Source: an uncultured Eisenbergiella sp. (GTDB lineage: Bacteria > Bacillota > Clostridia > Lachnospirales > Lachnospiraceae). From it: DNA of 6,570 bases. The notes under the pieces are model-generated. The model made no database searches. It was not told the origin of the DNA and worked only from the letters and a program-made list of their open reading frames with translations. Numbering within the stretch: the stretch's first letter is position 1; the number at the start of each line of letters is the position of its first letter. Positions 1-4,692 of the stretch are shown here, piece by piece. The stretch is from contig CARDPF010000181.1 in assembly GCA_948960675.1 (NCBI GenBank), positions 1-6,570 of the forward strand. The letters are read 5' to 3'. The position numbers were made by a program, and so were the translations under genes.

Positions 1-17
1 GCAGTCCGTGCACGCAC

Positions 18-36
18 CATGCGGCAAGGCCGCATG
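18..36. repeat. GC-rich hairpin at the window edge
   Basis: Arms CATGCGGC (18-25) and GCCGCATG (29-36) are perfect reverse complements around a 3-base loop. The flanks (about 8-17 and 37-44) extend the pairing imperfectly. No T-tract follows, so this is not an obvious terminator. It opens a chain of inverted repeats running to about 300. Bases 37-107 contain a further short inverted pair (GCCGC / GCGGC around a CAAAAA spacer) but no gene. Confidence 0.5.
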
Positions 37-107
37 TGTGCATGCCCTTCATAGGTCCCCCTTTCCTATATGGTGGCGCCGCCAAAAAGCGGCATGGGGG
101 GTTTACT

Positions 108-174
108 ATGAGCGGCTCCCGAGCGTGAATAGTAACAACTGTTAGTAACAGTTCAGACAAGTCTGACCTGTTAC
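108..174 (+). repeat. Palindromic intergenic repeat, copy A
   Basis: The copy starts with ATGAGCGGCTCC (108-119). A 25-base spacer follows, then a near-perfect palindrome at 145-174: arms GTAACAGTTCAGAC and GTCTGACCTGTTAC, one mismatch, 2-base centre. A second palindrome overlaps it (AACTGTTA, 137-144, against TAACAGTT, 146-153). The first 28 bases of the main palindrome recur exactly at 2931-2958. The 12-base leader recurs as its reverse complement at 2962-2973. The element is therefore present twice in inverted orientation, and this copy is longer by most of the spacer. Its function is unknown; it resembles a dispersed intergenic repeat. Confidence 0.75.
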
Positions 175-175
175 G

Positions 176-215
176 GCATCCGCCCATTAAAATCACTGCG
201 CGATGGGGCGGATGC
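176..215. repeat. 10-bp inverted repeat (hairpin)
   Basis: GCATCCGCCC (176-185) is an exact reverse complement of GGGCGGATGC (206-215). Two more pairs (AT/AT) can form across a one-base bulge, leaving a loop of about 15 bases. It lies between the palindromic repeat at 145-174 and the hairpin at 239-263. No T-tract follows, and no gene overlaps it convincingly. Confidence 0.6.
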
Positions 216-238
216 TTGCCATCACCACGTATTTTCAC

Positions 239-290
239 GGTCTGCGCAATAAATGCGCAGACCTGTCTGAACTGTTACAACTGTTACACC
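239..290 (-). repeat. Hairpin fused to a third copy of the palindromic repeat
   Basis: GGTCTGCGCA (239-248) and TGCGCAGACC (254-263) form a perfect 10-bp stem with loop ATAAA. The right arm runs into 258-278. Read on the minus strand, 258-278 matches 20 of 21 bases of the motif at 145-165 and 2931-2951 (GTAACAGTTCAGAC, then a two-base centre and GTCTG). A further ACTGTTAC-type half-motif follows to 290. The 14-base arm here is the exact reverse complement of 145-158, so 145-278 is itself bounded by inverted repeats. Confidence 0.65.
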
Positions 291-317
291 ATCTTCGCAA
301 AATTTTGAGAAAAGTCC

Positions 318-346
318 TTGCCATTTCAGGCGAAGTGGCATATACT
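318..346 (+). promoter_or_regulatory. Sigma-70/SigA-type promoter candidate
   Basis: TTGCCA (318-323) and TATACT (341-346) are separated by exactly 17 bases, predicting a start near 353. The inverted pair TGCCA (319-323) / TGGCA (336-340) overlaps the -35 and abuts the -10, so an operator is possible. No good open reading frame lies downstream; the next strong structure is the terminator-like hairpin at 442-481. Confidence 0.45.
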
Positions 347-352
347 GAATAT

Positions 353-482
353 ACAGGCGGATTGAGAGACAATTCGAACGGAATCTGGATTATTAGAAAT
401 CTTAAGGTAGTCGGCGTTTTGTATGGCGACTGCATCCCGTTAAGACGGAGGAGAACATAGAAGAGAGATATTCTCCGTTTTC
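353..482 (+). ncRNA. Candidate small RNA between promoter and terminator
   Basis: The interval lies between a spaced SigA-type promoter (318-346) and a terminator-like stem with a U-tract (442-481), giving a predicted transcript of about 130 nt. Inside it I find no start codon with a ribosome binding site. The only in-transcript ATG near the end (423) gives a six-codon frame. A non-coding RNA is an inference from this promoter-terminator pair alone; no known RNA family is recognised. Confidence 0.25.
442..481 (+). terminator. Possible intrinsic terminator
   Basis: Bases 442-452 (AAGACGGAGGA) pair with 471-481 (TTCTCCGTTTT) over 11 consecutive positions including two G-U pairs, with an 18-base loop. 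The right arm ends in a short T-run (478-481). The A-rich left foot makes it weakly bidirectional. The large loop and short T-run make it a modest candidate. Confidence 0.35.
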
Positions 483-519
483 GTAGGGCATTTCGGCTCG
501 TTTATTTTCGGAACATTTT

Positions 520-691
520 ACTATGAAAGCCCCGGACGGCAGCCGGGCATATGGGCAAGCTTGCTTGCACAGATGCCCGGATATCGGGCGGGCAAGCCGG
601 TATGAACAAGTAGGGCGACAGCCCGGATTGTGAATACCGGCGGCGGTTGCGAGAGCGCGCCAGCGCGTAGCAACCGGCTTTCATGCGTAGT
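520..691. repeat. 172-bp multi-hairpin element with inverted termini
   Basis: The ends match in inverted orientation: ATGAAAGCC (523-531) against GGCTTTCAT (676-684). ACTA (520-523) is mirrored by TAGT (688-691) across a 4-base insertion. Inside are three hairpins. H1 at 543-580 has arms CCGGGCAT/ATGCCCGG and an inner GCAAG/CTTGC. H2 at 597-640 has CCGGTAT/ATACCGG, then opposed GA/GA, ACAA/TTGT and GGGC-GACA-GCCC. H3 at 645-675 has GGTTGC/GCAACC. This is the shape of a closed multibranch structure in RNA or single-stranded DNA. Short open frames across it lack ribosome binding sites and are probably spurious. It could be a MITE-like or REP-like repeat or a structured RNA; the sequence alone does not decide. 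Confidence 0.6.
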
Positions 692-836
692 GGCGCGCCG
701 ACAATGGCGCATGCCAGTTTAGAATCTAAAAAAGTGTGCGGTTTGCATGATACGATACGTCGAGTGCGGCTGCAGACAGGCAGAGTTTGGAAAGGTTATG
801 GCAGACGCAGGGAGGAGGCTGCGATACAGTTTCACT
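692..836. other. Intergenic stretch without a supported gene
   Basis: Apart from the short palindrome TTTAGA-A-TCTAAA (718-730), I see no gene, RNA or strong promoter here. A plus-strand frame at 683-865 has no credible ribosome binding site and no recognisable protein character. The stretch leads into the candidate promoter of the coiled-coil gene. Confidence 0.5.
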
Positions 837-866
837 TTGCTGTAACGGGGGAGGGTGGAGGATAAT
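837..866 (+). promoter_or_regulatory. Candidate promoter of the coiled-coil gene
   Basis: TTGCTG (837-842) and GATAAT (861-866) are 18 bases apart. The predicted start near 873 would give a leader of about 40 bases before the ATG at 914. The spacer is unusually G-rich. The match is fair, not strong, and no alternative closer to the gene looked better. Confidence 0.35.
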
Positions 867-913
867 CCGGCTAAAACTGAATATTGAAATTTTAATTTGG
901 GAGGTTTGGGAAA

Positions 914-1267
914 ATGACAGATAGTGAAAAAATAGATTTGATTCTTTTGGAAGTGCAGGGCATGAAATCAGAGATGCAGGGCATGAAATCAGAGATGCAG
1001 GGCATGAAATCAGAGATGCAAGGCATGAAATCAGAAATAGAAGAAGTAAAACGGAGGGTGACAAAAATAGAATTGCATCTGGAAAATGATACAGATCATA
1101 ATATCCGGTTGATTGCCGAGAATTTTATCGAATTGACGAGGAAATTGGAACAGGCGATTCCGGTTGCGAACAAGAGTCTTGCTTATGAGGTCAGGGTAAA
1201 TTTTTTGGTGGAAGAGGTAAACAGGCTGAAAATGGAGTTTGCGGAATTCAAAAGTAAAATTGCATAG
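914..1267 (+). CDS. Small coiled-coil protein with heptad tandem repeats, function unknown
   Basis: This 117-residue soluble protein has no signal peptide, membrane segment or catalytic motif that I recognise. The ATG is supported by GGGAGGT (899-905) eight bases upstream. Residues 15-42 are four seven-residue repeats, QGMKSEM three times then QGMKSEI. They are followed by EEVKRRVTKIELHLEN, an acidic/basic heptad pattern typical of a coiled coil. The middle (TDHNIRLIAENFIELTRKLEQAI, about 56-78) looks like a separate conserved helical block, and a second coiled-coil stretch (VEEVNRLKMEFAEFKSKIA) ends the protein. I recall small Firmicute hypothetical proteins with a similar TDHNIRLIAEN-like block, but no known function. 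It probably oligomerises. It stands alone, flanked by repeat DNA upstream and a terminator downstream, and is more AT-rich than the DNA just upstream. Confidence 0.85.
   Translation: MTDSEKIDLILLEVQGMKSEMQGMKSEMQGMKSEMQGMKSEIEEVKRRVTKIELHLENDTDHNIRLIAENFIELTRKLEQAIPVANKSLAYEVRVNFLVEEVNRLKMEFAEFKSKIA
956..1039 (+). repeat. Four 21-bp tandem repeats inside the coiled-coil gene
   Basis: Units lie at 956-976, 977-997, 998-1018 and 1019-1039. The first three are identical (CAGGGCATGAAATCAGAGATG in full would exceed the quoting limit; each begins CAGGGCATGAAATCAGAG). The fourth differs by a few G-to-A changes. Each unit encodes one heptad, so gain or loss of units keeps both the reading frame and the coiled-coil register. 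Exact identity of three units at DNA level suggests recent slippage or expansion. Confidence 0.95.
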
Positions 1268-1311
1268 TCGACAGGGAATGCCCATGAGACGGGGATCCGC
1301 AAAAGCACCTC

Positions 1312-1348
1312 AAATCCCCCGGAAAGTAACCGCTTTCCGGGGGATTTT
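1312..1348. terminator. Bidirectional intrinsic terminator between convergent genes
   Basis: AAATCCCCCGGAAAG (1312-1326) and CTTTCCGGGGGATTT (1333-1347) form a perfect 15-bp stem with a 6-base loop (TAACCG). It sits between the stop of the plus-strand coiled-coil gene (1267) and the stop of minus-strand ychF (1371). A T-run (1345-1348) follows on the plus strand and a shorter one on the minus strand. Its position and symmetry indicate that it ends both transcripts. Confidence 0.85.
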
Positions 1349-1370
1349 ATCTGGCACAGACAATTGCCGC

Positions 1371-2468
1371 TTAGACATTAAACCGGAACAAAATCACGTC
1401 GCCGTCCTGTACGACATACTCTTTTCCTTCCATTCCCACAAGTCCCTTTTCCCTCGCAGCGGCCAGAGAGCCCTGTTCCAAAAGGTCTTTATAATTCACC
1501 ACTTCCGCCTTGATAAAGCCCCGTTCAAAATCGGAATGAATTTTGCCTGCAGCCTGGGGGGCTTTTGTGCCCTTTCGGATGGTCCAGGCTCTGGTCTCAT
1601 CCTCACCTGCAGTCAAAAAACTCATCAGGCCAAGCAGCTGATAGCTGGCACGGATTAATTTTTCCAGACCAGATTCCGAGAGACCCAAATCGTCCAAAAA
1701 CATCTGTTTCTCATCCTCGCCCAACTCCGAAATCTCCGCCTCAATGCTGGCGCAGAGCACAAATACCTCGCTTCCGGTCTTTTGCGCATATTCCCGCACC
1801 TTTGCCACGCCTGCGTTAGAAGCACCGTCGTCGGCAAGTTCGTCTTCCCCTACATTCGCCGCATAAATCACTGGCTTTGCCGTTAGAAGATTTAATGTTT
1901 TGAAAATCGCTTCTTCGTCTTCGTCCAAGGTTTCAAAACCGATAGCCGGTTTTCCGTCCTCCAAAAGCGCTTTGATACGATTGAGCATTTCCAGTTCTTT
2001 TGCCTGTACTTTATCCATCCGGGCGCCTTTTGCCACCTTTGCAATCCGTCTTTCCAAAATCTCCAAATCGGAAAAAATCAACTCCAAATTAATGGTCTCA
2101 ATATCCCGCAGAGGATCAACGTTTCCGTCCACATGCACCACATTGGCATCCTCAAAACAACGCACTACATGTACAATGGCATCCACTTCCCGTATATTGC
2201 TTAAAAACTGGTTGCCAAGCCCTTCTCCCTTGGAAGCTCCTTTTACCAATCCTGCGATATCGACAAACTCAATTACGGCGGGCGTCACTTTTTTGGATTG
2301 ATACATATTGCCCAAAAGTCTTAGCCTCTCGTCCGGTACGGCCACGATTCCGATGTTCGGATCAATCGTACAGAAGGGATAATTTGCGGATTCCGCCCCT
2401 GCTTTTGTAAGTGAATTGAACAATGTACTTTTTCCCACATTGGGCAGACCCACGATGCCTAATTTCAT
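1371..2468 (-). CDS. ychF: YchF/OLA1-family redox-regulated P-loop ATPase
   Basis: The protein has 365 residues, close to E. coli YchF (363). It is an Obg-related TRAFAC P-loop protein that, unusually, prefers ATP to GTP; family members bind ribosomes and affect stress responses. Seen here: the G1/Walker A motif GLPNVGKST (residues 7-15), the G3 motif DIAGL (70-74) with Leu replacing the catalytic Gln (the HAS-GTPase feature), and NVGE at 205-208 in place of the guanine-specific NKxD, which fits ATP preference. A helical insertion precedes a C-terminal TGS domain (about 283-364) with LMSFLTAGEDETRAWTIRKG and HSDFERGF. On the minus strand AAGGAGAA (2478-2485) sits nine bases before the ATG. 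A small CCTTGA-AAA-TCAAGG hairpin (2493-2507) lies just upstream of that site. The gene faces away from the dcw operon. Confidence 0.97.
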   Translation of the reverse strand: MKLGIVGLPNVGKSTLFNSLTKAGAESANYPFCTIDPNIGIVAVPDERLRLLGNMYQSKKVTPAVIEFVDIAGLVKGASKGEGLGNQFLSNIREVDAIVHVVRCFEDANVVHVDGNVDPLRDIETINLELIFSDLEILERRIAKVAKGARMDKVQAKELEMLNRIKALLEDGKPAIGFETLDEDEEAIFKTLNLLTAKPVIYAANVGEDELADDGASNAGVAKVREYAQKTGSEVFVLCASIEAEISELGEDEKQMFLDDLGLSESGLEKLIRASYQLLGLMSFLTAGEDETRAWTIRKGTKAPQAAGKIHSDFERGFIKAEVVNYKDLLEQGSLAAAREKGLVGMEGKEYVVQDGDVILFRFNV

Positions 2469-2533
2469 ATATACTCATTCTCCTTCGATTTTCCTTGATT
2501 TTCAAGGGGATTCAGCGTTCGGCGTCTCGGCTG

Positions 2534-2853
2534 TTACACCTTTTTTACACCATTTCCGCATTTGAATTTATTGGATTTCATCAGACTACACTATTTTGCT
2601 GAAATTGCTTGATAGCATAATCCAGCGAGCCGGCAGTTACATATCATAGGAACTGTTTTCGCTGGCTCTCCTGTTCGCCAGTTGATAAAAACAAGGTCAC
2701 GCATGATAAGCTGAATAAAAACGCCTGTGCGCCGGTCTATGTAGTCAAGCCGGTGCGCAAACCGGTTTCAAGGATCAGCGCGTATTCTTTGCCTTTCAAA
2801 TTCTATCCCATAGATTGTATCCTTTCCGCGCTTGCGAAAAAGGACACGCTGAT
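2534..2853 (-). pseudogene. Probable decayed tyrosine recombinase (integrase) remnant
   Basis: On the minus strand, 2787-2749 reads EYALILETGLRTG. This is a close match in style to the box I region of phage and conjugative-transposon tyrosine recombinases (TGLRxGEL with the catalytic Arg). The same frame stops at 2739-2737. Further on in the same frame (about 2644-2588) it reads YVTAGSLDYAIKQFQQ, resembling the segment after the catalytic Tyr near such enzymes' C-termini (RYVHVTDDSLxxAxxQF). A third fragment in another frame (CGNGVKKV, then a stop at 2534) also resembles an integrase tail. Most of the catalytic domain between the first two is missing, and there are several stops, so nothing functional remains. 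The identification rests on remembered motif patterns; the exact limits are uncertain. Confidence 0.42.
2622..2681 (-). other. Overlapping, mutually exclusive hairpins
   Basis: CCAGCGA (2622-2628) pairs with TCGCTGG (2659-2665), enclosing a second stem CAGTT (2634-2638) / AACTG (2651-2655). CTGGC (2662-2666) can instead pair with GCCAG (2677-2681), using the same bases. If transcribed from the minus-strand promoter at 2862-2890, the two folds would compete in the leader of ychF. The region also overlaps the integrase remnant, so the pairing may be incidental. Confidence 0.35.
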
Positions 2854-2861
2854 ACCCGTAA

Positions 2862-2890
2862 ATTATAGCATATAGCGTCTTTTTTCTCAA
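2862..2890 (-). promoter_or_regulatory. Near-consensus SigA promoter on the minus strand
   Basis: On the minus strand, TTGAGA (2885-2890) and the consensus TATAAT (2862-2867) are separated by 17 bases. The predicted start is near 2855. The first intact gene downstream is ychF, whose ATG lies about 387 bases away, so it would have a long leader crossing the integrase remnant. I found no comparably good promoter nearer to ychF. Confidence 0.6.
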
Positions 2891-2930
2891 GCCGTTGCGT
2901 GAAAAAACTCTCTGCCTATTTGTAAATTTT

Positions 2931-2973
2931 GTAACAGTTCAGACAAGTCTGACCTGTTTGAGGAGCCGCTCAT
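2931..2973 (-). repeat. Palindromic intergenic repeat, copy B
   Basis: Bases 2931-2958 are identical to 145-172. GGAGCCGCTCAT (2962-2973) is the exact reverse complement of 108-119. Read on the minus strand, this copy has the same order as copy A (12-base leader, then palindrome) but lacks most of the spacer. It lies about 45 bases upstream of the mraZ promoter. Confidence 0.75.
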
Positions 2974-3018
2974 GGCAACAAAACGAAATTCTTTTTATGT
3001 GCTTTTTGGATAAAGGAC

Positions 3019-3047
3019 TTGCCAAAGGGGGGGTTTTGTACTAAAAT
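3019..3047 (+). promoter_or_regulatory. Promoter of the mraZ/dcw operon
   Basis: TTGCCA (3019-3024) and TAAAAT (3042-3047) are 17 bases apart. The spacer includes a run of seven G. The predicted start is near 3054, exactly where the MraZ-box array begins, giving a leader of about 80 bases to mraZ. Confidence 0.65.
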
Positions 3048-3055
3048 TGAGATGT

Positions 3056-3095
3056 AAGTGGTAGGAAGTGGGGTAAAATGGTGGGAAGTGGTGGA
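3056..3095 (+). promoter_or_regulatory. MraZ operator: four 10-bp-phased repeats
   Basis: Four consecutive decamers start at 3056, 3066, 3076 and 3086: AAGTGGTAGG, AAGTGGGGTA, AAATGGTGGG and AAGTGGTGGA. MraZ proteins are known to bind short direct repeats (TGGGN or AAAGTG-like) at 10-bp spacing upstream of their own operon. The array starts at the predicted transcription start, so bound MraZ should block initiation or promoter clearance. That gives the usual negative autoregulation of the dcw operon. Confidence 0.8.
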
Positions 3096-3134
3096 AACAT
3101 CCCGCAAAATTCCCTGATCGGCAGGTGATTGTTC

Positions 3135-3572
3135 ATGTTTATGGGTGAGTACAATCATACGGTGGATACGAAAGGCAGGTTGATCATTCCTTCCCGGTTC
3201 CGTGAGGCGCTGGGCGATGTGTTTGTAGTGACAAAGGGATTGGATGGCTGCTTATTTGTGTATGACCCTACCGAATGGAATGCTTTTGAGGAGAGGCTCA
3301 AGGCGATGCCCATCAGCAAAAAGGACAATCGTATGTTTGTCAGGCACTTTCTTGCCGGGGCGGCCGAGGTGGAAGTGGACAAGCAGGGCCGCGTTTTACT
3401 TCCCGTCAAACTGCGGGAATTTGCAGGAATTACGAAAGACGTCGTTTTGGTAGGGGCGGCAGGACATATAGAGATTTGGAGTCAGGAACGGTGGACTGTC
3501 ATGGAGGAAAACGAGGCGGAGTCCATGGAAGATATCGCAGAGCGCATGGATGACCTGGGGCTGAGTTTTTGA
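3135..3572 (+). CDS. mraZ: Transcriptional regulator MraZ
   Basis: The protein has 145 residues, the usual size for this family. MraZ is a ring-forming DNA-binding protein with two AbrB/SpoVT-like swapped-hairpin domains, and it represses its own dcw operon. Both halves carry the DxxGR signature: DTKGR at residues 11-15 followed by LIIPSRFRE, and DKQGR at 82-86 followed by VLLPVKLRE. The N-terminus MFMGEYNHTVD is canonical. I choose ATG 3135 because AGGTGA (3123-3128) sits six bases upstream; an in-frame TTG at 3129 would have no spacing. An array of MraZ boxes lies 40-80 bases upstream. It is the first gene of the operon; rsmH follows after 145 bases. Confidence 0.97.
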   Translation: MFMGEYNHTVDTKGRLIIPSRFREALGDVFVVTKGLDGCLFVYDPTEWNAFEERLKAMPISKKDNRMFVRHFLAGAAEVEVDKQGRVLLPVKLREFAGITKDVVLVGAAGHIEIWSQERWTVMEENEAESMEDIAERMDDLGLSF

Positions 3573-3642
3573 TAACCGCTACAGGATAGGAGCGGTAAAG
3601 TAACGGTTTTGGACAGGCTGCAACAAAGAATACGGAGGCGGA

Positions 3643-3674
3643 CGTAACAGGGCATACCTGCCTGTATGGTTACG
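3643..3674 (+). other. Bulged hairpin in the mraZ-rsmH spacer
   Basis: CGTAAC (3643-3648) pairs with GTTACG (3669-3674) and CATAC (3653-3657) with GTATG (3664-3668), making 11 base pairs with a 4-base bulge (AGGG) and loop CTGCCT. A smaller hairpin (ACCGCT/AGCGGT, 3575-3580 and 3591-3596) lies just past the mraZ stop. Neither has a T-tract, so read-through into rsmH is expected. A role in mRNA processing or in tuning rsmH expression is possible but unproven. Confidence 0.4.
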
Positions 3675-3717
3675 GGCAGACATCATGGAATGCACCGCCC
3701 AAAAATCAGGAGAGTCT

Positions 3718-4650
3718 ATGGGATTTGCACACACGTCGGTCTTGCTGCAGGAGACAATAGAAGGATTGCATATAAACCCGGATGGGATTTATGTGGATGC
3801 GACCTTGGGCGGCGGCGGGCATTCCGGTGAAATTGCAAAGCGTCTGGCGGGCGGAAGGCTGATTGGAATTGACCAAGACGACGCAGCGCTGGAGGCGGCG
3901 GCAGTACATCTTAAGCCCTGGAGGGATAAGGTAACGCTGGTGCGCAGCAACTACTGTGATATGGCGGCCATACTGCAGGGATTGGGAATCGGACAGGTGG
4001 ATGGGATTTTACTGGATCTGGGCGTCTCCTCCTACCAGTTTGACACGGCGGAGCGCGGATTTTCCTACCGCTATGACGCGCCGCTGGACATGCGGATGGA
4101 CAGGCGTCAGGCGTTGACGGCGTACACAATAGTCAACGAATATACGGAAGCGGAATTGTTCCATATTATTTGGAATTATGGGGAAGATAAATTTGCCAAA
4201 AATATTGCCAAGCATATTGTGGCAGCCAGACAGGAAAAGCCGGTTGTCACCACCGGGGAATTAAACGAGATTATCCGGGCGGCAATACCGGCAAAAATGC
4301 GGGAAAAAGGGGGACATCCCTCCAAGAGAACTTATCAGGCGATTCGGATTGCCTGTAACAGGGAACTGGAAGTATTGGAAAATTCGCTGGACACATTCGT
4401 GGAGCGGCTGTGTCCCAAGGGAAGGCTTTGCATCATTACTTTCCATTCGCTGGAAGACCGGATTGTAAAAACAGCGTTTCGGGAATACGAGAATCCCTGC
4501 ACCTGTCCGCCGCAGTTTCCGGTGTGCGTGTGCGGGAAAAAGAGCAGGGGGCATACGGTTTGTAAAAAGCCGATTTGCCCGGGAAAGGAAGAGATGGAAA
4601 ATAATCCGCGCTCCAAAAGCGCAAAGCTTCGCATTTTTGAAAAAGCATGA
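3718..4650 (+). CDS. rsmH: 16S rRNA (cytosine(1402)-N(4))-methyltransferase RsmH
   Basis: The protein has 310 residues (E. coli RsmH 313). It is a cytosolic SAM-dependent enzyme that N4-methylates C1402 in the decoding centre of 16S rRNA. Seen here: HTSVLLQE at 5-12, the SAM-binding motif [10 protein letters not shown] (27-36), the acidic strand end GIDQDD (50-55), [15 protein letters not shown] (95-109), [15 protein letters not shown] (114-128), [18 protein letters not shown] (200-217) and [14 protein letters not shown] (238-251). The tail carries a CxCx6CxC cluster (C261, C263, C270, C272), common in Firmicute members, plus two further Cys (282, 287). ATG 3718 is preferred: AGGAGA (3708-3713) is well spaced and [10 protein letters not shown] matches the family start, whereas the in-frame ATG at 3685 lacks a good site. 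ftsL follows after 42 bases. Confidence 0.97.
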   Translation: MGFAHTSVLLQETIEGLHINPDGIYVDATLGGGGHSGEIAKRLAGGRLIGIDQDDAALEAAAVHLKPWRDKVTLVRSNYCDMAAILQGLGIGQVDGILLDLGVSSYQFDTAERGFSYRYDAPLDMRMDRRQALTAYTIVNEYTEAELFHIIWNYGEDKFAKNIAKHIVAARQEKPVVTTGELNEIIRAAIPAKMREKGGHPSKRTYQAIRIACNRELEVLENSLDTFVERLCPKGRLCIITFHSLEDRIVKTAFREYENPCTCPPQFPVCVCGKKSRGHTVCKKPICPGKEEMENNPRSKSAKLRIFEKA

Positions 4651-4692
4651 GGCCGTTACGGCTGGGAAATGCAGGGCGGAATGGGAGGAAAA

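Noticed and set aside
1..52. Possible minus-strand gene start (ATG at 52, reading off the window edge)
   Set aside because: A purine-rich stretch precedes it, but only 17 codons are visible and they run through the hairpin at 18-36; nothing supports a protein.
235..435. Minus-strand 66-codon open frame
   Set aside because: It runs through the palindromic repeat and hairpin at 239-290 and has no recognisable motif or clear ribosome binding site.
203..460. Plus-strand 85-codon open frame
   Set aside because: No ribosome binding site. The first part crosses the hairpin and repeat at 206-290, the promoter at 318-346 lies inside it, and the residues show no domain character.
502..712. Two overlapping minus-strand frames of about 60 codons
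   Set aside because: Both lie within the multi-hairpin element; the open frames are explained by its GC-rich inverted repeats. Low-complexity Arg, Ser and Pro content and no ribosome binding site.
956..1039. CRISPR-like array
   Set aside because: The 21-bp units are directly abutting with no spacers and encode in-frame heptads, so this is a coding tandem repeat.
726..1064. Minus-strand 112-codon frame with SLISCPA repeats
   Set aside because: It is the antisense shadow of the tandem heptad repeats in the coiled-coil gene, whose plus-strand frame has a good ribosome binding site.
1239..1658. Plus-strand 139-codon frame
   Set aside because: It overlaps the terminator at 1312-1348 and lies antisense to the clearly real ychF gene.
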